Source: Pleurodeles waltl | Lineage: Eukaryota; Chordata; Amphibia; Caudata; Salamandridae | DNA: 64,000 bases | Assembly (NCBI RefSeq): GCF_031143425.1 | Contig: NC_090446.1 | Span: 1,549,188,749-1,549,252,748 of the forward strand | Direction: 5' to 3' | Part shown: in pieces, positions 27,901-41,100 of the stretch | How positions within the stretch are numbered: the stretch's first letter is position 1 | How the letters are laid out: the number at the start of each line of letters is the position of its first letter | Program-made: the position numbers and the translations under genes | The notes under the pieces: generated by a model | The model's database searches: none | Told to the model about the DNA's origin: nothing | What the model saw: the letters and a program-made list of their open reading frames with translations, nothing else

Positions 27901-30900
27901 CTGACACAGGAGAGGGTGCTACTAAACCACATCCCTCACACATCAGAGGGCGCTCCTAAACCAGATCCCTGACACAGGAGAGGGCGCTCCTATACCACAT
28001 CTCTGAAACGGGAGAGCGCGCTCCTAAACCAGATCCCTGACACATGACAGGGTGCTCCTAAGCCAGATCCCTGACACAGGACAGGGTGCTCCTTTACCAG
28101 ATCCCTGACACAGCAGAGGGTGCTTCTATACCAGATCCCTGAGACAGCAGAGGGCACTCCAAAACCTAATCCCTGACACAGGAGATGCTGCTCCTATGCC
28201 ACATCTCTGACACAGGAGAGGGAGATCCTAAACCAAATCCCTGACACAGGGGAAAGCCCACACACAACAGGTCTTTGAGACAGGACCAAGTACACCCAAA
28301 GCAGATCCCTGACACAGGAGAGGGCGCTCATATAACAGATCCATGACACTGGAGTGGGTGCTCCTAAACCAGATCCCTGACACAGGAAAGGGCGCTCCTA
28401 AACCAGATCCCTCACACAGGGGAAAACCCACACACAACAGGTCTTTGAGACAGGACCAAGGACACCCACAGCAGCTCTCTGACAGAAGAGAGGGTTCTCC
28501 TAAACCAGATCCCTGACACAGGAGAGGGCGCTCTTAAATCATATCCCTGACACAGGAGAGGATGCTCCTAAACCAGATCGCTGACACATGGGAAAGCCCA
28601 CACACAACAAGTCTTTGAGACAGGACCAAGTACACCCACAGCAGATCCCTGACACAGGAGATGGCGCTCCTATACCAGATCCCTGACACAGGAGAGGGCG
28701 CTCCTAAACCAGATCCCTGACACAGGACAGGGTGCTCCTTAACCAGGTCCATGACACAGGAGAGGGCGCTTGTAAACAAGATCCCTGACACAGGACAGGG
28801 CGCTCCTATCCCAGATCCCTGACACAGGAGACGCAACTCCTAAACAAGATCCCTGACACAGGAGAGGGCGCTCCTAAACCAGATTCCTGACGTAGGGAAA
28901 AGCCCACCCAGAACAGGTCTTTGAGACAGGACCAAGTACACCCACAGCAGATCTCTGACACAGGAGAGGGCACTCCTAAACCAGATCACTGACACAGGAG
29001 AAGGTGCTCCTAAACCAGATCCCTGACACAGGAGAGGCCACTCCTAAACCAGATCCCTGACACAGGAGAGGGCGCTCATATTCCAGATCCCTGACACAGG
29101 ACAGGGTGCTCCTATGCCAGATCCCTGACACAGCAGAAGGCACTCCTAAACCAGATCTCTGACACAGGAGATGGCGCTCCTATATCAGATCCCTGACACA
29201 GGACAGGGCGCTCCTAAACCAGATCCCTGACACAGGACAGGGTGCTCCTATCCCAGATCCCTGACACAGGAGACGCAACTCCTAAACAAGATCCCTGACA
29301 CAGGAGAGGGTGCTCCTAAACCAGATTCCTGACGTAGGGAAAAGCCCACCCAGAACAGGTCTTTGAGACAGGACCAAGTACACCCACAGCAGATCTCTGA
29401 CACAGGAGAGGGCACTCCTACACCAGATCCCTGACACAGGAGAGGGTGCTCTTAAAGCAGATCCCTGACACAGGAGAGGTCGCTCCTAAACCAGATCCCT
29501 GACACAGGAGAGAGCGCTCCTAAACCAGATCCCTGACACAGGAGAGAGCATTCCTAAACCAGATCCCTGACGCAGGAGAGGGCGCTCCTAAACCAGATCC
29601 CTGACACAGGAGAGGGGGCTCTTATACCACATCTCTGACACAGCAGAGGGCGCTCCTAAACCAGATCCCTGACACAGGAGAGGGAGCTCCTAAACCAGAT
29701 CCCTGACACAGGAGAGGGTGCTCCTAAACCACATCCATGACACAGGAGAGGGTGCTCCTAAACCAGATCCCTCACACAGCAGAGGGTACTCCTAAACAAG
29801 ATCCCTGACACAGGAGAAGGCGCTCCTAAACCAGATCCCTGACACAGGAGAGGGCGCTCCTGTACCACAGCTCTGAAACAGTAGAGGGTGCTCCTAAAAC
29901 AGATCCCTGACACAGGAGTGGGTGCTCCTAACCCAGATCCCTGACACAGGAGAGGGCCCTGCTAAACCATATCCCTGACACAGGGGAAAGCCCACACACA
30001 ACAGGTCTTTGAGACAGGACCAAGTACACCCACAGCAGATCCCTGACACAGGAGAGGGCGCTCCTATACCAGATCCATGACACTGGAGGGGGTGCTTCTA
30101 AACCAGATCCCTGACACAGGAGAGGGTGCTCCTATACCAGATCCATGACACAGGACTGGGTGCTCCTTTACCAGATCCCTGACACAACAGAGGGCACTCC
30201 TAGACCAAAACCCTGACACAGGAGAGGGCGCTCCTATACCAGATCCCTAACACAGGTCAGGGTGCTTCTATAACAGATCCCTGACACAGCAGAAGGTGCT
30301 CCTAAACGAGATCCCTGACACAGGAGAGGGTGCTACTAAACCACATCCCTCACACATCAGAGGGCGCTCCTAAACCAGATCCCTGACACAGGAGAGGGCG
30401 CTCCTATACCACATCTCTGAAACGGGAGAGCGCGCTCCTAAACCAGATCCCTGACACATGACAGGGTGCTCCTAAGCCAGATCCCTGACACAGGACAGGG
30501 TGCTCCTTTACCAGATCCCTGACACAGCAGAGGGTGCTTCTATACCAGATCCCTGAGACAGCAGAGGGCACTCCAAAACCTAATCCCTGACACAGGAGAT
30601 GCTGCTCCTATGCCACATCTCTGACACAGGAGAGGGAGATCCTAAACCAAATCCCTGACACAGGGGAAAGCCCACACACAACAGGTCTTTGAGACAGGAC
30701 CAAGTACACCCAAAGCAGATCCCTGACACAGGAGAGGGCGCTCATATAACAGATCCATGACACTGGAGTGGGTGCTCCTAAACCAGATCCCTGACACAGG
30801 AAAGGGCGCTCCTAAACCAGATCCCTCACACAGGGGAAAACCCACACACAACAGGTCTTTGAGACAGGACCAAGGACACCCACAGCAGCTCTCTGACAGA

Positions 30901-32184
30901 AGAGAGGGTTCTCCTAAACCAGATCCCTGACACAGGAGAGGGCGCTCTTAAATCATATCCCTGACACAGGAGAGGATGCTCCTAAACCAGATCGCTGACA
31001 CATGGGAAAGCCCACACACAACAAGTCTTTGAGACAGGACCAAGTACACCCACAGCAGATCCCTGACACAGGAGATGGCACTCCTATACCAGATCCCTGA
31101 CACAGGAGAGGGCGCTCCTAAACCAGATCCCTGACACAGGACAGGGTGCTCCTTAACCAGGTCCATGACACAGGAGAGGGCGCTTGTAAACAAGATCCCT
31201 GACACAGGACAGGGCGCTCCTATCCCAGATCCCTGACACAGGAGACGCAACTCCTAAACAAGATCCCTGACACAGGAGAGGGCGCTCCTAAACCAGATTC
31301 CTGACGTAGGGAAAAGCCCACCCAGAACAGGTCTTTGAGACAGGACCAAGTACACCCACAGCAGATCTCTGACACAGGAGAGGGCACTCCTAAACCAGAT
31401 CACTGACACAGGAGAAGGTGCTCCTAAACCAGATCCCTGACACAGGAGAGGCCACTCCTAAACCAGATCCCTGACACAGGAGAGGGCGCTCATATTCCAG
31501 ATCCCTGACACAGGACAGGGTGCTCCTATGCCAGATCCCTGACACAGCAGAAGGCACTCCTAAACCAGATCTCTGACACAGGAGATGGCGCTCCTATATC
31601 AGATCCCTGACACAGGACAGGGCGCTCCTAAACCAGATCCCTGACACAGGACAGGGTGCTCCTATCCCAGATCCCTGACACAGGAGACGCAACTCCTAAA
31701 CAAGATCCCTGACACAGGAGAGGGTGCTCCTAAACCAGATTCCTGACGTAGGGAAAAACCCACCCAGAACAGGTCTTTGAGACAGGACCAAGTACACCCA
31801 CAGCAGATCTCTGACACAGGAGAGGGCACTCCTAAACCAGATCACTGACACAGGAGAAGGTGCTCCTAAACCAGATCCCTGACACAGGAGAGGCCACTCC
31901 TAAACCAGATCCCTGACACAGGAGAGGGCGCTCATATTCCAGATCCCTGACACAGGACAGGGTGCTCCTATGCCAGATCCCTGACACAGCAGAAGGCACT
32001 CCTAAACCAGATCTCTGACACAGGAGAGGGCGCTCCTATACCAGATCCCTGACACAGGACTGGGTGCTCCTTTACCAGATCCCTGACACAGCAGAGGGCG
32101 ATCCTATACCAGATCCCTGACACGGAAGAGTGCGCTCCTATACCAGATACCTGACACAGCAGAGGGTGCTCCTAAACCAGATCC
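18971..32184. repeat. Higher-order superunit, copy 2 (13.2 kb)
   Basis: Matches copy 1 throughout, ending at an offset of 13,214 (18,887 aligns with 32,101). It is longer than copy 1 because it contains a 2,414-bp internal tandem duplication and a 1,217-bp stretch (about 20,560-21,780) missing from copy 1, which does match copy 0 near 1,380-2,440. That stretch being present in copies 0 and 2 but not 1 means copy 1 suffered the deletion. No gene is seen. Confidence 0.85.
27001..31828. repeat. 2,414-bp tandem duplication (71 x 34 bp)
   Basis: Copies 27,001-29,414 and 29,415-31,828 match at a constant offset of 2,414 bp, exactly 71 units. I see only a few substitutions (for example 28,666 region GGCGCTCC against 31,080 region GGCACTCC) and no length change, so the event is young. 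The new joint at about 29,415 links GAGAGGGCA to CTCCTACACCAG; after 31,828 the sequence resumes as in copy 1 from about 18,615. Confidence 0.92.
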
Positions 32185-35100
32185 CTGACACAGGAGAGGG
32201 CGCTCCTATACCACATCCATGACAAATCAGAGGGAGCTCCTAAACCAGATCCGTGACACAGGAAATGGCGCTCCTAAACAAGATCCCTGACACAGGAGAG
32301 GCCACTCCTAAACCAGATCGCTGACACACGAGAGGGTGCTCCTATACCTGATCTCTCACACAGGACAGGGTGCTCCTATACCAGACCCCTGACATAGTAG
32401 AAGGCACTGCTAAACCAGATCTCTGACACAGGAGAGGGCGCTCCTATACCAGATCCCTAACACAGGACTGAGTGCTCCTTTACCAGAACCCTGATACAGC
32501 AGAGGGCACTCCTAGACCAGAACCTTGACACAGGAGAGGACGCTCTTGTACCAGATCCCTGACACAGGTCAGGGTGATTCTATACCACATCTCTAAAACA
32601 GGAGAGGGCGCTCATAAACCAGATCCTTGACACAGGACAGGGTGCTCCTAAGCCAGATCCCTGACACAGGACAGGCTGCTCCTATACCAGATCCCTGACA
32701 CAGCAGAGGGTGCTTCTATACCAGATCCCTGACACAGCAGAGGGCACTCCTAAACCTGATCACTGACACAGGAGATGCCGCTCCTATACCACATCTCGGA
32801 CACAGGAGAGAGTGCTCCTACACCAGATCCCTGTAGAAGGGAAAAGCCCACACACAACAGGTCTTTGAGACAGGACCAAGTACACCCACAGCAGATCCCT
32901 GACACAGGAGAGGGCACTCCTATACCAGATCCATGACACTGGAGGGGGTGCTCCTAAACCAGATCCCTGACACAGGAGAGGGCGCTCCTAAACCAGATCC
33001 CTGACACAGGAGAGAGCGCTCCTAAACCAGATCCCTGACACAGGAGAGAGCATTCCTAAACCAGATCCCTGACACAGGAGAGGGCGCTCCTAAACCAGAT
33101 CCCTGACACAGGAGAGGGGGCTCTTATACCACATCTCTGACACAGGAGAGGGCGCTCCTAAACCAGATCCCTGACACATGAGAGGGAGCTCCTAAACCAG
33201 ATCCCTGACACAGGAGAGGGTGCTCCTAAACCACATCCATGACACAGGAGAGGGTGCTCCTAAACCAGATCCCTCACACAGCAGAGGGTACTCCTAAACA
33301 AGATCCCTGACACAGGAGAAGGCGCTCCTAAACCAGATCCCTGACACAGGAGAGGGAGCTCCTTTACCACAGCTCTGAAACAGTAGAGGATGCTCCTAAA
33401 AAAGATCCCTGACACAGGAGTGGGTGCTCCTAACCCAGATCCCTGACACAGGAGAGGGCCCTCCTAAACCAGATCCCTGACACAGGGGAAAGCCCACACA
33501 CAACAGGCCTTTGAGACAGGACCAAGTACACCCACAGCAGATCCCTGACACAGAGAGGGTGCTCCTATACCAGATCCATGACACTGGAGGGGGTGCTTCT
33601 AAACCAGATCCCTGACACAGGAGAGGGTGCTCCTATACCAGATCCATGACACAGGACAGGGTGCTCCTATGCCAGATCCCTGACACAGCAGAAGGCAATC
33701 CTAAACCAGATCTCTGACATAGGAGAGGGCGCTCCTATACCAGATCCCTGACATAGGACTGTGTGCTCCTTTACCAGATCCCTGACACAGCAGAGGGCGA
33801 TCCTATACCAGATCCCTGACACGGGAGAGGGCGCTCCTATACCAGATCCCTGACACAGCAGAGGGCGCTCCTAAACCAGATCCCTGACACAGGAGAGGGC
33901 GCTCCTATACCACATCCATGACAAATCAGAGGGAGCTCCTAAACCAGATCCGTGACACAGGAGATGGCGCTCCTAAACAAGATCCCTGACACAGGAGAGG
34001 CCACTCCTAAACCAGATCCCTGACACAGGAGTGGGTGCTCCTATACCAGATCTCTCACACAGGACAGGGTGCTCCTATACCAGACCCCTGAAATAGTAGA
34101 AGGCACTGCTAAACCAGATCTCTGACACAGGAGAGGGCGCTCCTATACCAGATCCCTAACACAGGACTGAGTGCTCCTTTACCAGAACCCTGATACAGCA
34201 GAGGGCACTCCTAGACCAGAACCTTGACACAGGAGAGGGCGCTCCTGTACCAGATCCCTGACACAGGTCAGGGTGATTCTATACCAGATCCCTGACACAG
34301 CAGAGGGCACTCCTAAACCACATCCCTGACAAAGGAGAGGGCGTTCCTAAACCAGATCCCTCACACAGGGGAAAGCCCACACACAACAGGTCTTTGAAAC
34401 AGGACCAAGTACACCCACAGCAGCTCTCTGACACAAGAGAGGGCGCTCCTAAACCAGATCCCTGACACAGGAGAGGGTGCTTTTAAAGCAGATCCCTGAC
34501 ACAGGAGAGGTCGCTCCTAAATCAGATCCCTGACACAGGAGAGAGCGCTCCTAAACCAGATCCCTGACACAGGAGAGAGCGCTCCTAAGCCAGATCCCTT
34601 ACACAGGAGAGAGCGCTCCTAAATCAGATCCCTGACACAGGAGAGGGCGCTCCTAAACCAGATCTCTGACACAGCAGAAGGCGCTCCTAAACCAGATCCC
34701 TGACACAGGAGAGGGCGCTCCTATACCACATCCCTGACACAGGAGAGGGCGCTCCTAAAACAGATCCCTGACACAGTAGAGGGAGCTCCTAAAACAGATC
34801 CCTGACACAGGAGTGGGTGCTCATAACCCAGATCCCTCACACAGGAGAGGGTGCTACTAAACCACATCCCTCACACATCAGAGGGCGCTCCTAAACCAGA
34901 TCCCTGACACAGGAGAGGGCGCTCCTATACCACATCTCTGAAACGGGAGAGCGCGCTCCTAAACCAGATCCCTACACAGGACAGGGTGCTCCTAAGCCAG
35001 ATCCCTGACACAGGACAGGGTGCTCCTTTACCAGATCCCTGACACAGCAGAGGGTGCTTCTATACCACATCCCTGAGACAGCAGAGGGCACTCCAAAACC

Positions 35101-38100
35101 TGATCCCTGACACAGGAGATGCTGCTCCTATACCACATCTCTGACACAGGAGAGGGGGATCCTAAACCAAATCCCTGACACAGGGGAAAGCCCACACACA
35201 ACAGGTCTTTGTGTCAGGACCAAGTACACCCAAAGCAGATCCCTGACACAGGAGAGGGCGCTCCTATAACAGATCTATGACACTGGAGTGGGTGCTCCTA
35301 AACCAGATCCCTGACACAGGAGAGGGCGCTCCTAAACCAGATCCCTCACACAGGGGAAAACCCACACACAACAGGTCTTTGAGACAGGACCAAGTACACC
35401 CACAGCAGCTCTCTGACACAAGAGAGGGTTCTCCTAAACCAGATCCCTGATACAGGAGAGGGCGCTCTTAAATCATATCCCTGACACACGAGAGGATGCT
35501 CCTAAACCAGATCGCTGACACATGGGAAAGCCCACACACAACAAGTCTTTGAGACAGGACCAAGTACACCCACAGCAGATCCCTGACACAGGAGATGGCG
35601 CTCCTATACCAGATCCCTGACACAGGAGAGGGCGCTCCTAAACCAGATCCCTGACACAGGACAGGGTGCTCCTTAACCAGGTCCATGACACAGGAGAGGG
35701 CGCTTGTAAACAAGATCCCTGACACAGGACAGGGCGCTCCTATCCCAGATCCCTGACACAGGAGACGCAACTCCTAAACAAGATCCCTGACACAGGAGAG
35801 GGCGCTCCTAAACCAGATTCCTGACGTAGGGAAAAGCCCATCCAGAACAGGTCTTTGAGACAGGACCAAGTACACCCACAGCAGATCTCTGACACAGGAG
35901 AGGGCACTCCTAAACCAGATCACTGACACAGGAGAAGGTGCTCCTAAACCAGATCCCTGACACAGGAGAGGCCACTCCTAAACCAGATCCCTGACACAGG
36001 AGAGGGCGCTCCTATTCCAGATCCCTGACACAGGACAGGGTGCTCCTATGCCAGATCCCTGACACAGCAGAAGGCACTCCTAAACCAGATCTCTGACACA
36101 GGAGAGGGCGCTCCTATACCAGATCCCTGACACAGGACTGGGTGCTCCTTTACCAGATCCCTGACACAACAGAGGGCGATCCTATACCAGATCCCTGACA
36201 CGGGAGAGGGCGCTCCTATACCAGATCCCTGACACAGCAGAGGGTGCTCCTAAACCAGATCCCTGACACAGGAGAGGGCGCTCCTATACCACATCCATGA
36301 CAAATCATAGGGAGCTCCTCAACCAGATCCGTGACACAGGAGATGGCGCTCCTAAACAAGATCCCTGACACAGGAGAGGCCACTCCTAAACCAGATCCCT
36401 GACACAGGAGAGGGTGCTCCTATACCAGATCTCTCACACAGGACAGGGTGCTCCTATACCAGACCCCTGACATAGTAGAAGGCACTGCTAAACCAGATCT
36501 CTGACACAGGAGAGGGTGCTCCTATACCAGATCCCTAACACAGGACAGAGTGCTCCTTTACCAGAACCCTGATACAGCAGAGGGCACTCCTAGACCAGAA
36601 CCTTGACACAGGAGAGGGCGCTCCTGTACCAGATCCCTCACACAGGTCAGGGTGATTCTATACCACATCTCTAAAACAGGAGAGGGCGCTCATAAACCAG
36701 ATCCTTGACACAGGACAGGGTGCTCCTAAGCCAGATCCCTCACACAGCAGAGGGCGATCCTATACCAGATCCCTGACACGGGAGAGGGCGCTCCTATACC
36801 AGATCCCTGACACAGCAGAGGGCGCTCCTAAACCAGATCTCTGACACAGCAGAAGGCGCTCCTAAACCAGATCACTGACACAGGAGAGGGCGCTCCTATA
36901 CGACATCCCTGACACAGGAGAGGGCGCTCCTAAAACAGATCCCTGACACAGTAGAGGGTGCTCCTAAAACAGATCCCTGACACAGGAGTGGGTGCTCCTA
37001 ACCCAGATCCCTGACACAGGAGAGGGCCCTCCTAAACCAGATCCCTGACACAGGGGAAAGCCCACACACAACAGGTCTTTGAGACAGGACCAAGTACACC
37101 CACAGCAGATCCCTGACACAGGAGAGGGCGCTCCTATACCAGATCCATGACACTGGAGGGGGTGCTTCTAAACCAGATCCCTGACACAGCAGAGGGCACT
37201 CCTAGACCAAAACCCTGACACAGGAGAGGGCGCTCCTATACCAGATCCCTAACACAGGTCAGGGTGCTTCTATAACAGATCCCTGACACAGCAGAAGGTG
37301 CTCCTAAACGAGATCCCTGACACAGGAGAGGGTGCTACTAAACCACATCCCTCACACATCAGAGGGCGCTCCTAAACCAGATCCCTGACACAGGAGAGGG
37401 CGCTCCTATACCACATCTCTGAAACGGGAGAGCGCGCTCCTAAACCAGATCCCTGACACATGACAGGGTGCTCCTAAGCCAGATCCCTGACACAGGACAG
37501 GGTGCTCCTTTACCAGATCCCTGACACAGCAGAGGGTGCTTCTATACCAGATCCCTGAGACAGCAGAGGGCACTCCAAAACCTGATCCCTGACACAGGAG
37601 ATGCTGCTCCAATACCACATCTCTGACACAGGAGAGGGGGATCCTAAACCAAATCCCTGACACAGGGGAAAGCCCACACACAACAAGTCTTTGAGACAGG
37701 ACCAAGTACACCCAAAGCAGATCCCTGACACAGGAGAGGGCGCTCCTATAACAGATCCATGACACTGGAGTGGGTGCTCCTAAACCAGATCCCTGACACA
37801 GGAGAGGGCGCTCCTAAACCAGATCCCTCACACAGGGGAAAACCCACACACAACAGGTCTTTGAGACAGGACCAAGTACACCCACAGCAGCTCTCTGACA
37901 CAAGAGAGGGTTCTCCTAAACCAGATCCCTGATACAGGAGAGGGCGCTCTTAAATCATATCCCTGACACAGGAGAGGATGCTCCTAAACCAGATCGCTGA
38001 CACATGGGAAAGCCGCACACAACAAGTCTTTGAGTCAGGACCAAGTACACCCACAGCAGATCCCTGACACAGGAGATGGCGCTCCTATACCAGATCCCTG

Positions 38101-41100
38101 ACACAGGAGAGGGCGCTCCTAAACCAGATCCCTGACACAGGACAGGGTGCTCCTTAACCAGGTCCATGACACAGGAGAGGGCGCTTGTAAACAAGATCCC
38201 TGACACAGGACAGGGCGCTCCTATCCCAGATCCCTGACACAGGAGACGCAACTCCTAAACAAGATCCCTGACACAGGAGAGGGCGCTCCTAAACCAGATT
38301 CCTGACGTAGGGAAAAGCCCATCCAGAACAGGTCTTTGAGACAGGACCAAGTACAACCACAGCAGATCTCTGACACAGGAGAGGGCACTCCTAAACCAGA
38401 TCACTGACACAGGAGAAGGTGCTCCTAAACCAGATCCCTGACACAGGAGAGGCCACTCCTAAACCAGATCCCTGACACAGGAGAGGGTGCTCCTATTCCA
38501 GATCCCTGACACAGGACAGGGTGCTCCTATGCCAGATCCCTGACACAGCAGAAGGCACTCCTAAACCATGTCTCTGACACAGGAGAGGGCGCTCCTATAC
38601 CAGATCCCTGACACAGGACTGGGTGCTCCTTTACCAGATCCCTGACACAGCAGAGGGCGATCCTATACCAGATCCCTGACACGGGAGAGGGCGCTCCTAT
38701 ACCAGATCCCTCACACAGCAGAGGGTGCTCCTAAACCAGATCCCTGCCACAGGAGAGGGCGCTCCTATACCACATCCATGACAAATCAGAGGGAGCTCCT
38801 CAACCAGATCCGTGACACAGGAGATGGCGCTCCTAAACAAGATCCCTGACACAGGAGAGGCCACTCCTAAACCAGATCCCTGACACAGGAGAGGGTGCTC
38901 CTATACCAGATCTCTCACACAGGACAGGGTGCTCCTATATCAGACCCCTGACATAGTAGAAGGCACTGCTAAACCAGATCTCTGACACAGGAGAGGGTGC
39001 TCCTATACCAGATCCCTAACACAGGACTGAGTGCTCCTTTTCCAGAACCCTGATACAGCAGAGGGCACTCCTAGACCAGAACCTTGACACAGGAGAGGGC
39101 GCTCCTGTACCAGATCCCTGACACAGGTCAGGGTGATTCTATACCACATCTCTAAAACAGGAGAGGGCGCTCATAAACCAGATCCTTGACACAGGACAGG
39201 GTGCTCCTAAGCCAGATCCCTGACACAGGACAGGCTGCTCCTATACCAGATCCCTGACACAGCAGAGGGTGCTTCTATACCAGATCCCTGACACAGCAGA
39301 GGGCACTCCTAAACCTGATCGCTGACACAGGAGATGCCGCTCCTATACCACATCTCGGACACAGGAGAGAGTGCTCCTACACCAGATCCCTGTGGAAGGG
39401 AAAAGCCCACACACAACAGGTCTTTGAGACAGGACCAAGTACACCCACAGCAGATCCCTGACACAGGAGAGGGCGCTCCTATACCAGATCCATGACATTG
39501 GAAGGGGTGCTCCTAAACCAGATCCCTGACACAGGAGAGGGCGCTCCTAAACCAGATCCCTCACACAGGGGAAAGCCCACACACAACAGGTCTTTGAGAC
39601 AGGACCAAGTACATCCACAGCAGCTCTCTGACACAAGAGAGGGCGCTCCTACACCAGATCCCTGACACAGGAGAGGGTGCCCTTAAAGCAGATCCCTGAC
39701 ACAGGAGAGGTCGCTCCTAAACCAGATCCCTGACACAGGAGAGAGTGCTCCTAAACAAGATCCCTGACACAGGAGAGAGCATTCCTAAACCAGATCCCTG
39801 ACACAGGAGAGGGTGCTCCTAAACCAGATCCCTGACACAGGAGAGGGGGCTCTTATACCACATCTCTGACACAGGAGAGGGCGCTCCTAAACCAGATCCA
39901 TGACACAGGAGAGGGAGCTCCTAAACCAGATCCCTGACACAGGAGAGGGTGCTCCTAAACCACATCCATGACACAGGAGAGGGTGCTCCTAAACCAGATC
40001 CCTCACACAGCAGAGAGTACTCCTAAACAAGATCCCTGACACAGGAGAAGGCGCTCCTAAACCAGATCCCTGACACAGGAGAGGGCGCTCCTATACCACA
40101 GCTCTGAAACAGTAGAGGGTGCTCCTAAAACAGATCCCTGACACAGGAGTGGGTGCTCCTAACCCAGATCCCTGACACAGGAGAGGGCCCTCCTAAACCA
40201 GATCCCTGACACAGGGGAAAGCCCACACACAACAGGTCTTTGAGACAGGACCAAGTACACCCACAGCAGATCCCTGACACAGGAGAGGGTGCTCCTATAC
40301 CAGATCCATGACACTGGAGGGGGTGCTTCTAAACCAGATCCCTGACACAGGAGAGGGTGCTCCTATACCAGATCCATGACACAGAAATGGGTGCTCCTTT
40401 ACCAGATCCCTGACACAGCAGAGGGCACTCCTAGACCAAAACCCTGACACAGGAGAGGGCGCTCCTATACCAGATCCCTAACACAGGTCAGGGTGCTTCT
40501 ATAACAGATCCCTGACACAGCAGAAGGTGCTCCTAAACGAGATCCCTGACACAGGAGAGGGCGCTCCTATACCACATCTCTGAAATGGGAGAGCGCGCTC
40601 CTAAACCAGATCCCTGACACAGGACAGGGGGCTCCTAAGCCAGATCCCTGACACAGGACAGGGTGCTCCTTTACCAGATCCCTGACACAGCAGAGGATGC
40701 TTCTATACCAGATCCCTGAGACAGCAGAGGGCACTCCAAAACCTGATCCCTGACACAGGAGATGCTGCTCCTATACCACATCTCTGACACAGGAGAGGGG
40801 GATCCTAAACCAAATCCCTGACACAGGGGAAAGCCCACACACAACAGGTCTTTGAGACAGGACCAAGTACACCCAAAGCAGATCCCTGACACAGGAGAGG
40901 GCGCTCCTACAACAGATCCATGACACTGGAGTGGGTGCTCCTAAACCAGATCCCTGACACAGGAGAGGGCGCTCCTAAACCAGATCCCTCACACAGGGGA
41001 AAACCCACACACAACAGGTCTTTGAGACAGGACCAAGGACACCCACAGCAGCTCTCTGACACAAGAGAGGGTTCTCCTAAACCAGATCCCTGACACAGGA

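Noticed and set aside
37406..37765. 119-codon minus-strand frame and many 60-100-codon relatives in the array
   Set aside because: Same repeat artefact; open only where variant units remove a TAG.
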